A stretch of DNA of 29,212 bases. It comes from Solirubrobacterales bacterium (lineage in GTDB: Bacteria; Actinomycetota; Thermoleophilia; Solirubrobacterales; 70-9). Shown here one piece after another: positions 1 through 6,159 of the stretch; positions within the stretch are counted from its first letter, which is position 1; the number at the start of each line of letters is the position of its first letter. The notes below the pieces were generated by a model. That model had not been told where the DNA came from and did not search any database. It saw only the letters and a list, made by a program, of their open reading frames with translations. The position numbers and the translations under genes were made by a program. The stretch lies in NCBI GenBank assembly GCA_030152505.1, contig JASLJO010000088.1:1-29212 (forward strand). Reading direction: 5' to 3'.

Positions 1-60
1 CATCGCCCGAGTGACGGAGACGGTCGCCCGGTCTCGGCATCGGCCCCGGAAGCCGCGTAG
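1..60 (+). CDS. C-terminal tail of a preceding gene (partial)
   Basis: The frame that ends in the TAG at 58-60 is open back to the left edge and encodes 19 residues rich in Ser, Pro, Ala and Asp. It lies 6 bases before the next start, as expected for the end of an upstream gene in the same run. The fragment is too short to assign a family, and it could be non-coding. Confidence 0.3.
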   Translation, partial: HRPSDGDGRPVSASAPEAA

Positions 61-66
61 CGGGCC

Positions 67-570
67 ATGATCGACCTGACGATCGTCGGCACCGCGGTGA
101 TCTCTGGTGGGCTCGCGCTGGCAGGGGTGGGCCTGCAAGCACGCACGAGCAGGCGTCAGATGGCCCTGGAAAAACACATGCAGGAGCACAACGAGAGTGA
201 GCAACGGCGGCTGGAGCGCCGCAAGGTCTATGAGGCGGCAATCGACCTGCTGAGCGACTACAGCTGGGATTCCGCCGATCCCGACGCGCAGGCCGATGTG
301 GTCGACCGTTTCACGAAGCCGTTCGTGCAGATGGTCAATCGCATGCGGATCTACGGCAGCCCGGAGAGCGTGGCGGCGGTCGACGAGATCCAACGTGGGT
401 TCGCGCTGCTCAACGACGCTGCCGATGACCGGGCGATCGCCAACGCGTGGATAATCATCAACACGGGTATCGATCGCCTCTACGAAGCAGCCCGTACGGA
501 CGTCGGGCCCAGGCCCCAGGACGAATTGAAGAACGTCGATTTTCAGCCTGGGGCCGGCCCCAGGACCTAG
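67..570 (+). CDS. Membrane-anchored coiled-coil hypothetical protein
   Basis: This 167-residue protein begins with a hydrophobic stretch at about residues 4-24 that can serve as a single membrane anchor. A highly charged Arg/Glu/Gln-rich helix follows at about 28-58 and is likely a coiled coil. The rest is mostly helical and acidic, ending in a Pro/Gly-rich tail. I do not recognise a family. The ATG is the first good start in frame. The next gene starts 10 bases after its stop, so it probably heads the same-strand run with the DUF1801, DUF2867 and DCC proteins. A small inner-membrane scaffold or signalling accessory is possible, but no function can be assigned. Confidence 0.7.
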   Translation: MIDLTIVGTAVISGGLALAGVGLQARTSRRQMALEKHMQEHNESEQRRLERRKVYEAAIDLLSDYSWDSADPDAQADVVDRFTKPFVQMVNRMRIYGSPESVAAVDEIQRGFALLNDAADDRAIANAWIIINTGIDRLYEAARTDVGPRPQDELKNVDFQPGAGPRT

Positions 571-580
571 GAAGAGTGAG

Positions 581-988
581 ATGACGAGAAAAAGCGGCTC
601 GAAGGAGGGGAAGGGAGGAGACACTCCCTCTCAGCTGATCGACGCGAGGATCAAGGAGCTGGGCGATTGGCGGGGCGAGACGCTCACCCGGGTCCGGGCT
701 CTCGTCAAGCAGGCCGACCCCGAGGTGGTCGAGGAGTGGAAATGGAGAGGGGTTCCGGTGTGGGAGCACGCCGGAATCATCTGCACCGGTGAGACGTACA
801 AGAATGTCGTGAAGATGACCTTCGCCAAGGGCGCCTCGTTGGAGGACCCCTCGGGCCTCTTCAACTCCAGCCTCGAGGGCAACACCAGGCGTGCCATCGA
901 TCTCCATGAGGGCGACAGGATCGATGAAAAGGCACTGAAGGCGCTCATTCGCGCCGCCGTGGCACTGAACACGTCCTCGACCGGCTAG
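581..988 (+). CDS. DUF1801 (YdhG-like) domain protein
   Basis: This 135-residue cytosolic protein matches the DUF1801/YdhG-like fold family. After a basic, disordered N-terminus (residues 1-18) comes the typical sequence with LIDARIKEL, then EEWKWRGVPVW, GIICTGETYKN and KMTFAKGASL. The C-terminus continues with the usual NTRRAIDL and a final helix. Members are small alpha/beta proteins of unknown biochemical role, some found near metal or stress genes. The ATG at 581 follows a purine-rich GGAAGAG about 7 bases upstream. The DUF2867 gene starts 7 bases after its stop, so co-transcription is likely. The family call is confident and the function unknown. Confidence 0.85.
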   Translation: MTRKSGSKEGKGGDTPSQLIDARIKELGDWRGETLTRVRALVKQADPEVVEEWKWRGVPVWEHAGIICTGETYKNVVKMTFAKGASLEDPSGLFNSSLEGNTRRAIDLHEGDRIDEKALKALIRAAVALNTSSTG

Positions 989-995
989 CCGGCGC

Positions 996-1625
996 GTGCT
1001 CGGCGACGATCTCAGGCTTCCGAACGCCGCGCATGAAACGCATCCGTGGGTGATCGCGCAGGTCGCGCCGGACTTCAAGTTGCTCGACGTCTGGCGGCTT
1101 CCGGCGCAAGGCCGGGCGGACGAGTTCCCCACCCTGGTCGAGCTCGTGACCTCTCTGGATCCGGCAAAGGGGGACTCGAGAGCCACTCGCGCGCTCTTTG
1201 CGCTGCGCTGGCGCCTGGGGGCATGGTTTGGCTGGGACGACGCCGCCACGACCACGCTTCCGGTCCCCGGCCGCACCGAGACGACGCTGAGCGCTCGCGT
1301 TCCAGACGATCTGCGAGACACCGTGACGCGGCCGGTTACGGTCGGCTCGGCGACGTTCGTGCCGATCTACCGGACTGACGACGAGTGGGCTGCCGAGATC
1401 TCGAATAGCACGGTGCACGCCGTGATGCACCTGGCATGGGTCGAGGAGGGCGCCGGTGTCCACCGCGGGCAGATGGGTGTCTACGTCAAGCCGCGCGGCA
1501 GGTTCGGGGCGGCGTACATGGCGCTGATCGGGCCCTTTCGACACCTCATCGTCTACCCGGCGCTGATGCGGCAGATCGCGCGCGCGTGGGACACCCGCCC
1601 CCGTGTGGACTCACCCGCCCGGTGA
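996..1625 (+). CDS. DUF2867 family protein
   Basis: This 209-residue protein has a GTG start. It resembles the DUF2867 family: an N-terminal segment with LPNAAHE, then APDFKLLDVWRLP, an Arg/Trp-rich middle with LRWRLG and FGWDD, and a C-terminal half with AVMHLAWV, MGVYVKPRG and a final YPALMRQI helix. DUF2867 domains occur alone or fused to NAD(P)-binding epimerase domains and may bind lipid-like ligands, but no activity is established. The last four bases overlap the GTG of the DCC protein (GTGA), which suggests translational coupling. Many actinobacteria pair these two families, which supports a shared but unknown role. Confidence 0.8.
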   Translation: MLGDDLRLPNAAHETHPWVIAQVAPDFKLLDVWRLPAQGRADEFPTLVELVTSLDPAKGDSRATRALFALRWRLGAWFGWDDAATTTLPVPGRTETTLSARVPDDLRDTVTRPVTVGSATFVPIYRTDDEWAAEISNSTVHAVMHLAWVEEGAGVHRGQMGVYVKPRGRFGAAYMALIGPFRHLIVYPALMRQIARAWDTRPRVDSPAR

Positions 1626-2044
1626 ACGACCTCCGTGAGGACGCCATGGTCGTCCTCTACGACGGCGACTGTGGGTTCTGCAAGGTCATGCTGGCGGTGC
1701 TGCTGAGGTGGGATCGGGCGCACCACCTCGACGCCGTGCCGATTCAATCCACGCTGGCCGAGCAGCTCCTGCAGGACATGTCCAGCCAGGATCGCCTCAA
1801 ATCGTGGCATCTCCTCGACGACGTCGGAACACTCCACTCGGGTGGTGCCGCGATACCCATGGTCTTCGCCACCCTGCCCCGCGGCGAGCTGCTCGCCCGC
1901 GTCGCGTCACGGTTCCCCCGCATCACGTCGCGTACGTACGAGTGGGTGGCGGGCCATCGTGTACTCCTCGGCCGATTGCTGGGAACGCGACCGCGCACCT
2001 GGGCCGCGCGAGTCATCGCTGAGACGTCAGCCCCGAGACGCTAG
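1622..2044 (+). CDS. DCC family (DUF393) thiol-disulfide oxidoreductase-like protein
   Basis: This 140-residue protein belongs to the DCC/DUF393 (YuxK-like) family, named for the DxxCGxC motif. Here it reads YDGDCGFCK at about residues 14-22, with the CxxC pair expected of a thioredoxin-like redox centre. Downstream are the family's VPIQ strand, a conserved WHLLD turn and the LPRGELLARV helix. The start is placed at GTG 1622, which overlaps the DUF2867 stop; the frame stays open further upstream, but that part is shadowed by the DUF2867 gene. It is likely cytosolic or loosely membrane-associated through its Arg-rich C-terminus. The redox substrate is unknown. Confidence 0.85.
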   Translation: MNDLREDAMVVLYDGDCGFCKVMLAVLLRWDRAHHLDAVPIQSTLAEQLLQDMSSQDRLKSWHLLDDVGTLHSGGAAIPMVFATLPRGELLARVASRFPRITSRTYEWVAGHRVLLGRLLGTRPRTWAARVIAETSAPRR

Positions 2045-2120
2045 GACCGCTTCAACTCCCGGCACGGCCGAAGGCGCCAGGCCTCGAGAGCGTCTCCTCC
2101 AACGGCGGAACGGGGTGTGT

Positions 2121-2149
2121 TTGGAGTTTCCTCCAACCTATGATATAGA
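2121..2149 (+). promoter_or_regulatory. AT-rich sigma70-like promoter with a palindrome over the -35
   Basis: A -35-like TTGGAG (2121-2126) is followed 17 bases later by TATAGA (2144-2149) with an upstream TG, giving an extended -10. TTGGAG also pairs with CTCCAA across a TTTC loop (2121-2136), so the -35 lies in a 6-4-6 palindrome that could be an operator or the tail of an upstream terminator. The whole stretch 2125-2200 is far poorer in G+C than the rest of the window. The expected transcript has a leader of roughly 45 bases ending in a GGAGG site before the ATG at 2203. The remaining bases of 2045-2202 show no other gene. Confidence 0.6.
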
Positions 2150-2202
2150 TTTTCCGATTTCTCAAGATAATTTTACTGTACACCTATGAATGGAGGCAAC
2201 AG

Positions 2203-2487
2203 ATGGCAGCGAACCTTGCGTTCCGCTTTGACGACATCGCCGCCAACGGCAGCATCTCGGTCTTCCTCCACGGCTACGGAAACAAGGAAGCCGTCTCCTA
2301 CAGTGGCGTGGTCTTCGCCGGCACCGGGGCCGGCGTACCCTTTCCGGCCGGCCGCGCCCAGATCACCAGCGACGGTGAGATCTACCGCCACGTCGATCAG
2401 ACGGCGGCGCGAAAAGTGTACGTCCGCAATCTCGCCCCGTTCAACTCATGTCTGGTCGACATCCTGCAAATAACCGAGCGCTTCTAG
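2203..2487 (+). CDS. Small orphan protein A (94 aa), first gene of a two-gene cassette
   Basis: The protein has no family I recognise. It is short, with alternating hydrophobic residues (ISVFLHGYG, YSGVVFAG, KVYVRNLAP, CLVDILQI), which suggests a compact beta-rich domain. There is no signal peptide or membrane segment, and it has a single Cys near residue 84. The ATG is chosen because GGAGG lies 7 bases upstream at the end of a short AT-rich leader. It is followed 13 bases later by a second small gene with an equally strong ribosome site. The pair has its own promoter and a strong downstream hairpin, so it forms an isolated unit. It could be a recent acquisition. Confidence 0.65.
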   Translation: MAANLAFRFDDIAANGSISVFLHGYGNKEAVSYSGVVFAGTGAGVPFPAGRAQITSDGEIYRHVDQTAARKVYVRNLAPFNSCLVDILQITERF

Positions 2488-2500
2488 GGAGGAGCAGAAC

Positions 2501-2728
2501 ATGGCACGAGTCAAGGCATTCATCTGGCACAGCGTCACCGGCGAGGTGATCGCGGTCGGACGACCGATGGGCGACACCAGGGCCATCCCCCTCCCCGGTG
2601 AGGACCAGGGCGTACTCGAGGCCGAGCTCGACAGCGAGAACCTGGCCGACCTCCGCAGCACCCACCTGGTCGACGTCGAGCGCGGTCAGCTCGTCCGTCA
2701 GGGCCAGGACCGGCCAAGCGCCGAGTGA
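2501..2728 (+). CDS. Small orphan protein B (75 aa), second gene of the cassette
   Basis: This 75-residue acidic protein has no recognised family. Its first third looks like two beta strands (VKAFIWHS, EVIAVGRP). A Pro/Gly turn follows, then an acidic helix with LEAELDSENLADL and a final strand THLVDVERGQLV. No Cys, signal peptide or membrane helix is seen. AGGGAGGAG lies just upstream of the ATG at 2501, so translation should be efficient. It follows protein A by 13 bases and is closed by the hairpin at 2745. The two may form a complex, but nothing in the sequence proves it. Confidence 0.65.
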   Translation: MARVKAFIWHSVTGEVIAVGRPMGDTRAIPLPGEDQGVLEAELDSENLADLRSTHLVDVERGQLVRQGQDRPSAE

Positions 2729-2744
2729 CACCTGCCCCGCTCGG

Positions 2745-2787
2745 CGAGCCGGCTTTCGACACCGTATGGATGTCGAGAGCCGGCTCG
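2745..2787. terminator. Strong bidirectional hairpin between convergent genes
   Basis: CGAGCCGGCT (2745-2754) pairs perfectly with AGCCGGCTCG (2778-2787). Inside it, TTCGACA pairs with TGTCGAG apart from one wobble, leaving a loop of about 9 bases. It lies between the convergent gene ends at 2728 and 2800, as expected for a shared terminator. There is no T-run. Confidence 0.7.
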
Positions 2788-2799
2788 GCCGGCGGCGTG

Positions 2800-3450
2800 T
2801 CAACCGCCGAGCCCGCCGAGAAACGCGAAAGGGCTTGGGGGGCGCTCGGCGTAAGCGGCCTGCCAGGTGCCCTCGACGCTGACCTGGGCATCCGCTGGAG
2901 CCTCGTTGCGGATCCGCTCGGCGAGGGCCTTGGCACTGTCCTCATCTGAAGCGCCGACGAGCAGGTACCGCCAGCGATGGACCGTCGGCAGGCCCTCGCT
3001 CCTGAGCCGCTCGGACAAGCGGAGCGCATCGTGGCGGGAGGGGAGGTCGACCCGGACCTCGAATTCGGGATAGCCGTTCCCCTCGGCTTCGCGGCGCTCA
3101 TCCGCCATCAGCTCGTCGCGCTCGGCCTTGACGGCGGCCTCGCTTTCGGGAAGCGGCTCGTCCGGGTCCTCCCAATCCTCGGCAACCGGATGCCAGCGCT
3201 TCAGCTCGACGTCGGCGCTCCACTCCTCGTGCTGCTCGTCAAGAGTGAGGATGAGCCGGCGCGCGCTTTCGGCCTGCTCCCTCGTGCCCGCGTAGAGAAA
3301 GACCCTCGCGTCGTTGCGGCTGACGATCACCCGATCGTGGAAGGCCTCGCTGAGATCGTGCTCGAGCTCACGCGCCTCGAGTCGCTCGACCAGCTCGGAC
3401 AGATGCCCGGGATCGTGAAGGTCGACCTGAAGCCGCCAGTCATCGTTCAT
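2800..3450 (-). CDS. Hypothetical protein with an internal duplication
   Basis: This 216-residue acidic, soluble protein has no family I can name. It consists of two similar halves. Residues ~6-65 (DLHDPGHLSELVERLEARE, then RVIVSRNDARVFLYAG and EQAESARRLI) resemble residues ~130-190 (DLPSRHDALRLSERLRSEG, then HRWRYLLVGAS and DSAKALAERI). Each half reads as strand-helix-two strands-helix, a ferredoxin-like pattern. They are joined by an acidic helical linker (~85-120). The start is ATG 3450; the frame is open further upstream, but that region is the body of the divergent DksA-like gene. Only 27 bases separate the two divergent starts, suggesting shared control. Confidence 0.7.
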   Translation of the reverse strand: MNDDWRLQVDLHDPGHLSELVERLEARELEHDLSEAFHDRVIVSRNDARVFLYAGTREQAESARRLILTLDEQHEEWSADVELKRWHPVAEDWEDPDEPLPESEAAVKAERDELMADERREAEGNGYPEFEVRVDLPSRHDALRLSERLRSEGLPTVHRWRYLLVGASDEDSAKALAERIRNEAPADAQVSVEGTWQAAYAERPPSPFAFLGGLGG

Positions 3451-3477
3451 GCCGGCCCGACACAGTACGGTGTCCGC

Positions 3478-3810
3478 GTGAGACCGGAGCGCGCCCGAGA
3501 ACTGCTCGCCGCGGAGCGAGGGGAGATCGAAAAGGAGATCGCAGCCGCCCAGCGCGGAGGACCGCTGGAGGGGAACGAGCGGATGGAGCCCGGCGACGAG
3601 GGCTCGGAGGACCTCTACCAGGACGAGTTCGACGCCGGCCGCCTCGACGACCTGCAGCAGCGACTCGCGGCCGTGGAACGGGCCGAAGAGCGCCTCGCGG
3701 CGGGGACCTACGGGCTCTCGGTCCGCAGCGGCGAACCGATTCCCGACGAGCGCCTCGAGGCCTCGCCGACCGCCGAGCTGACGGTCGAGGAGTCCGAACA
3801 CGCAGCCTGA
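3478..3810 (+). CDS. DksA/TraR-like protein lacking the zinc-finger cysteines
   Basis: This 110-residue protein has the DksA/TraR layout: an N-terminal acidic coiled coil (about 1-75) and a C-terminal module with TYGLSVRSGEPIPDERLEA and PTAELTVEE. In DksA/TraR the C-terminal module is a C4 zinc finger (YG-x-C-x2-CG ... A-x2-C-x2-C). Here the four ligand positions read Ser, Ser, Thr and Glu, so no zinc site can form. Proteins of this family bind the RNA polymerase secondary channel and modulate initiation with ppGpp; whether this one does is inferred. GTG 3478 is taken as start because residues before it are unlike the family. ATG 3583 is an alternative that would remove half of the coiled coil. 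Confidence 0.75.
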   Translation: MRPERARELLAAERGEIEKEIAAAQRGGPLEGNERMEPGDEGSEDLYQDEFDAGRLDDLQQRLAAVERAEERLAAGTYGLSVRSGEPIPDERLEASPTAELTVEESEHAA

Positions 3811-3819
3811 GATGCGGCG

Positions 3820-3839
3820 CTGAGCCGGACCTCGCTCAG
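3820..3839. terminator. Short hairpin between convergent genes
   Basis: CTGAGC (3820-3825) pairs with GCTCAG (3834-3839) across an 8-base loop. It sits in the 25-base gap between two convergent genes and overlaps the stop codon of the methyltransferase. It is probably a shared weak terminator. Confidence 0.4.
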
Positions 3840-4507
3840 AGCGAATCGACCAAGGCGACGGTGAAGCCGTCGTAGCCCTTGGCGCTGACCATCTGGATCG
3901 TCGTCGCGTCGACGCGTGGGTCGGCGGCGATCGCCTCGTGCAGGGCACGCTGTGCACGGGTGATCTCGTCGTCGCTGTCCGCTTCGGCCAGGGTGCCGCC
4001 GCGGACGACGTTGTCGACGACGATCAGGCTGCCGGGGCGGCAATTGTCCAGCGACCAGGCCAGGTACTCGGGGCTGTGGACCTTGTCGGCGTCGATGAAG
4101 ACCAGGTCGAAGGGCCCGGCGCCCTCGGCGGCGAGCGCCGGCAAACTCTCCAGGGCCGGCCCGACGCGCACCTCGACCACCTCGCCCAGGCCGGCGCGGG
4201 CAATGCTCTCGCGCGCCACCGCGGCGTAGTCAGGGTCGGCCTCCAGGGTGATCAGGGTGCCGCCCTCGGACAGCGCCCGACCCAGCCAGATCGTGCTGTA
4301 GCCGGCGAGCGTGCCGAACTCGAGGATCGCCCTCGCCCCGATCGTCTTCGCCAACAGGTACAGCAGCTTTCCCTGCGGCGGCGAGACCTGGATCGCCGGC
4401 AACCCCGCCTCGGCGCCGGCGCTCAGCGCGGTGTCGAGCACCTCGTCATGCGGCGCCAGCAACCCGCCCACGTACTCGTCGACCGCCGTCCACTGGTCCT
4501 GTGCCAT
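3836..4507 (-). CDS. Class I SAM-dependent O-methyltransferase (CCoAOMT-like)
   Basis: This 223-residue cytosolic enzyme looks like a cation-dependent O-methyltransferase of the caffeoyl-CoA/catechol OMT type (Methyltransf_3). It shows the SAM-binding motif ILEFGTLAGYSTIWLG at about 61-76. The acidic end of strand 2 follows (ITLEADPDYAAVARE), then DLVFIDADKVHSPEYL carrying the metal-binding Asp, and VVDNVVRGG with the second metal ligand pair. Length is typical for the family. It transfers a methyl group from SAM to a hydroxylated small molecule, but the substrate cannot be read from sequence. It is divergent from the gene at 4576. The ATG has a GATACA-like -10 about 8 bases upstream, so the message may be nearly leaderless. 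Confidence 0.9.
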   Translation of the reverse strand: MAQDQWTAVDEYVGGLLAPHDEVLDTALSAGAEAGLPAIQVSPPQGKLLYLLAKTIGARAILEFGTLAGYSTIWLGRALSEGGTLITLEADPDYAAVARESIARAGLGEVVEVRVGPALESLPALAAEGAGPFDLVFIDADKVHSPEYLAWSLDNCRPGSLIVVDNVVRGGTLAEADSDDEITRAQRALHEAIAADPRVDATTIQMVSAKGYDGFTVALVDSL

Positions 4508-4541
4508 AGGGGGTGTGTATCAGGAGCGCCCGGCCCCGGCC

Positions 4542-4566
4542 CTACCCGGCGAGGCTCGCCGGGTAG
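4542..4566. promoter_or_regulatory. Perfect 11-bp palindrome in a divergent promoter region
   Basis: CTACCCGGCGA (4542-4552) and TCGCCGGGTAG (4556-4566) are perfect inverted repeats separated by GGC. The right arm runs into TAGCCT (4564-4569), a plausible -10 that is 6 bases before the GTG at 4576, so that transcript would be leaderless. The site could be an operator for the divergent pair. The following CCTTTT also makes a terminator-like reading possible. Confidence 0.55.
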
Positions 4567-4575
4567 CCTTTTCGC

Positions 4576-6153
4576 GTGCCCGGTCCGGCGCATCGCGTGC
4601 TCTCGGAGTCGCAGCTGGCGACGCTGGCGGAGCATGGCGAGGAACGGCGGGCCGAAGCCGGCGAGAAGCTGTTCGAGATCGGCGACGAGAGCTATCCCTT
4701 CATCGCCATCGTCGAAGGCGAGGCCGCGGTGATCGACGCCGCCGGGCGGGAGATCGTCCGCCACGGCGACTCCGGCTTCCTCGGCGAGATGAACCTGCTC
4801 TCCGGACAGACCGTCTTCCTCACCGCCGTCGCCACCGAGCCGATGCGCTACATCGCGGTCGAGCGCGAAGTGCTGCGCGGGCTGCTCTTCGAGGACGCCT
4901 CGCTCTCCGACCTGCTCCTCTCCGCCTTCGTCCAGCGCCGGGAGCTGCTGCAGCAGCGCCAGGGGATCGGCATCGAGATCGTCGGCCCGCGTGAGCAGGC
5001 CGACACCCGACGGCTGCTCGACTTCGCCAAGAGCCTGCGCCTGCCCAACGCCTGGGTCGACCCCGCCGAGGACGCCGAGGCGGCGGCACTGGTAGAGCGC
5101 GCCGGGCCGGACGCGTTGCCGCTGGTGCGGCTGCCGGGTGGCATCGAGCTGCGCCGGCCGAGCAACGGCGAGCTCTCGCGGGCACTCGGGATCGGGCTCG
5201 AGCTGCCGCGGCGAGAGGAGGTCGACCTGCTGGTCGTCGGCGGTGGGCCGGCCGGCCTCGGCGCCGCCGTCTATGGCGCCTCGGAGGGACTCGACACGCT
5301 GGTGATCGAGAGCACGGTCCTCGGGGGCCAGGCGGGCACCTCGCGGCGGATCGAGAACTACCTCGGCTTTCCCGCCGGCATCAGCGGCACCGAGCTGACC
5401 AGCCGGGCGATCGCCCAGGCGCGCAAGTTCCGTGCCCGCACGGCGACGCCCTATCGCGCCCGCACGCTGGAGCCCGGCAACGGCCGCCACACGGTCAAGC
5501 TCGACGAAGGCAACGAAATCTCGGCGCGCGCGGTGCTGCTCGCCACCGGCGCCGAATACCGCCGCCTGCCGGTCGACGACCTCGACGAATACGAGGGGAT
5601 CAGCGTCTTCTACGCCGCCGGACCGCCCGAGGCGCAGCTCTGCGGCGCCCAGCGGGTCGGCGTGATCGGCGGCGGCAACTCGGCCGCGCAGGCGGCCGTC
5701 TGGCTCGCCCGCGGCGGCGCCCTCGTCACCCTCCTGCACCGCCGTACCGACCTCAGCGAGACGATGTCCCACTACCTGATCGAGGAGCTCGAGCGCTACG
5801 GCGTCGCCGTCCGCGACCGCAGCGAAGTGGCCGCCCTGCACGGCAAGGAGGGCCGACTCGACGCCGTCAGCCTCACCGACGGGGCGGAGCTGCCGCTCTC
5901 CTTCCTCTTCCTCTTCCTCGGCGCTTCGCCCTGCACCGAGTGGCTGGGCGAGACGGTGGCCCGCGACCCAAAGGGCTTCATCCTCACCGGCCCCGAGGCC
6001 GGCGCCGACGGCCTGCTCGAGACCAGCGTTCCCGGCGTCTACGCCGCCGGTGACGTCCGCGCCGGTTCGATCAAGCGCTGCGCCACCGCCGTCGGTGAGG
6101 GCGCCACCGTCGTCCGCTTCGTCCACGAGCGCCTGGCGTCCGCGGCCGCCTAG
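4576..6153 (+). CDS. Cyclic-nucleotide-binding domain / thioredoxin reductase-like flavoprotein fusion
   Basis: This 525-residue protein has three parts. Residues ~5-120 form a cyclic-nucleotide-binding (Crp-like) domain, with GDSGFLGEMNLLSGQ at the phosphate-binding cassette. Residues ~130-205 look like a thioredoxin/glutaredoxin-type fold without a CxxC. Residues ~215-525 are a TrxB-like FAD/NAD(P)H module: GGGPAG at 222-227 for FAD, LGGQAG, ATGAEYRR, GGGNSA at 365-370 for NAD(P)H, and VYAAGDVR at the FAD end. The CxxC of true thioredoxin reductases is missing; only Cys356 lies nearby. It is probably a ligand-gated oxidoreductase with an unknown acceptor. The start is GTG, and the gene may be controlled by the palindrome at 4542. 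Confidence 0.9.
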   Translation: MPGPAHRVLSESQLATLAEHGEERRAEAGEKLFEIGDESYPFIAIVEGEAAVIDAAGREIVRHGDSGFLGEMNLLSGQTVFLTAVATEPMRYIAVEREVLRGLLFEDASLSDLLLSAFVQRRELLQQRQGIGIEIVGPREQADTRRLLDFAKSLRLPNAWVDPAEDAEAAALVERAGPDALPLVRLPGGIELRRPSNGELSRALGIGLELPRREEVDLLVVGGGPAGLGAAVYGASEGLDTLVIESTVLGGQAGTSRRIENYLGFPAGISGTELTSRAIAQARKFRARTATPYRARTLEPGNGRHTVKLDEGNEISARAVLLATGAEYRRLPVDDLDEYEGISVFYAAGPPEAQLCGAQRVGVIGGGNSAAQAAVWLARGGALVTLLHRRTDLSETMSHYLIEELERYGVAVRDRSEVAALHGKEGRLDAVSLTDGAELPLSFLFLFLGASPCTEWLGETVARDPKGFILTGPEAGADGLLETSVPGVYAAGDVRAGSIKRCATAVGEGATVVRFVHERLASAAA

Positions 6154-6159
6154 GAGGGT

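Noticed and set aside
2977..3477. Upstream extension of the DksA-like frame.
   Set aside because: It is antisense to the duplicated orphan and unlike DksA; the family-like part begins after about 3478.
4423..6126. Long minus-strand open frame of more than 500 codons opposite the flavoprotein gene.
   Set aside because: It is a shadow frame of a GC-rich gene: no family motifs, and it overlaps the whole flavoprotein with clear FAD motifs.
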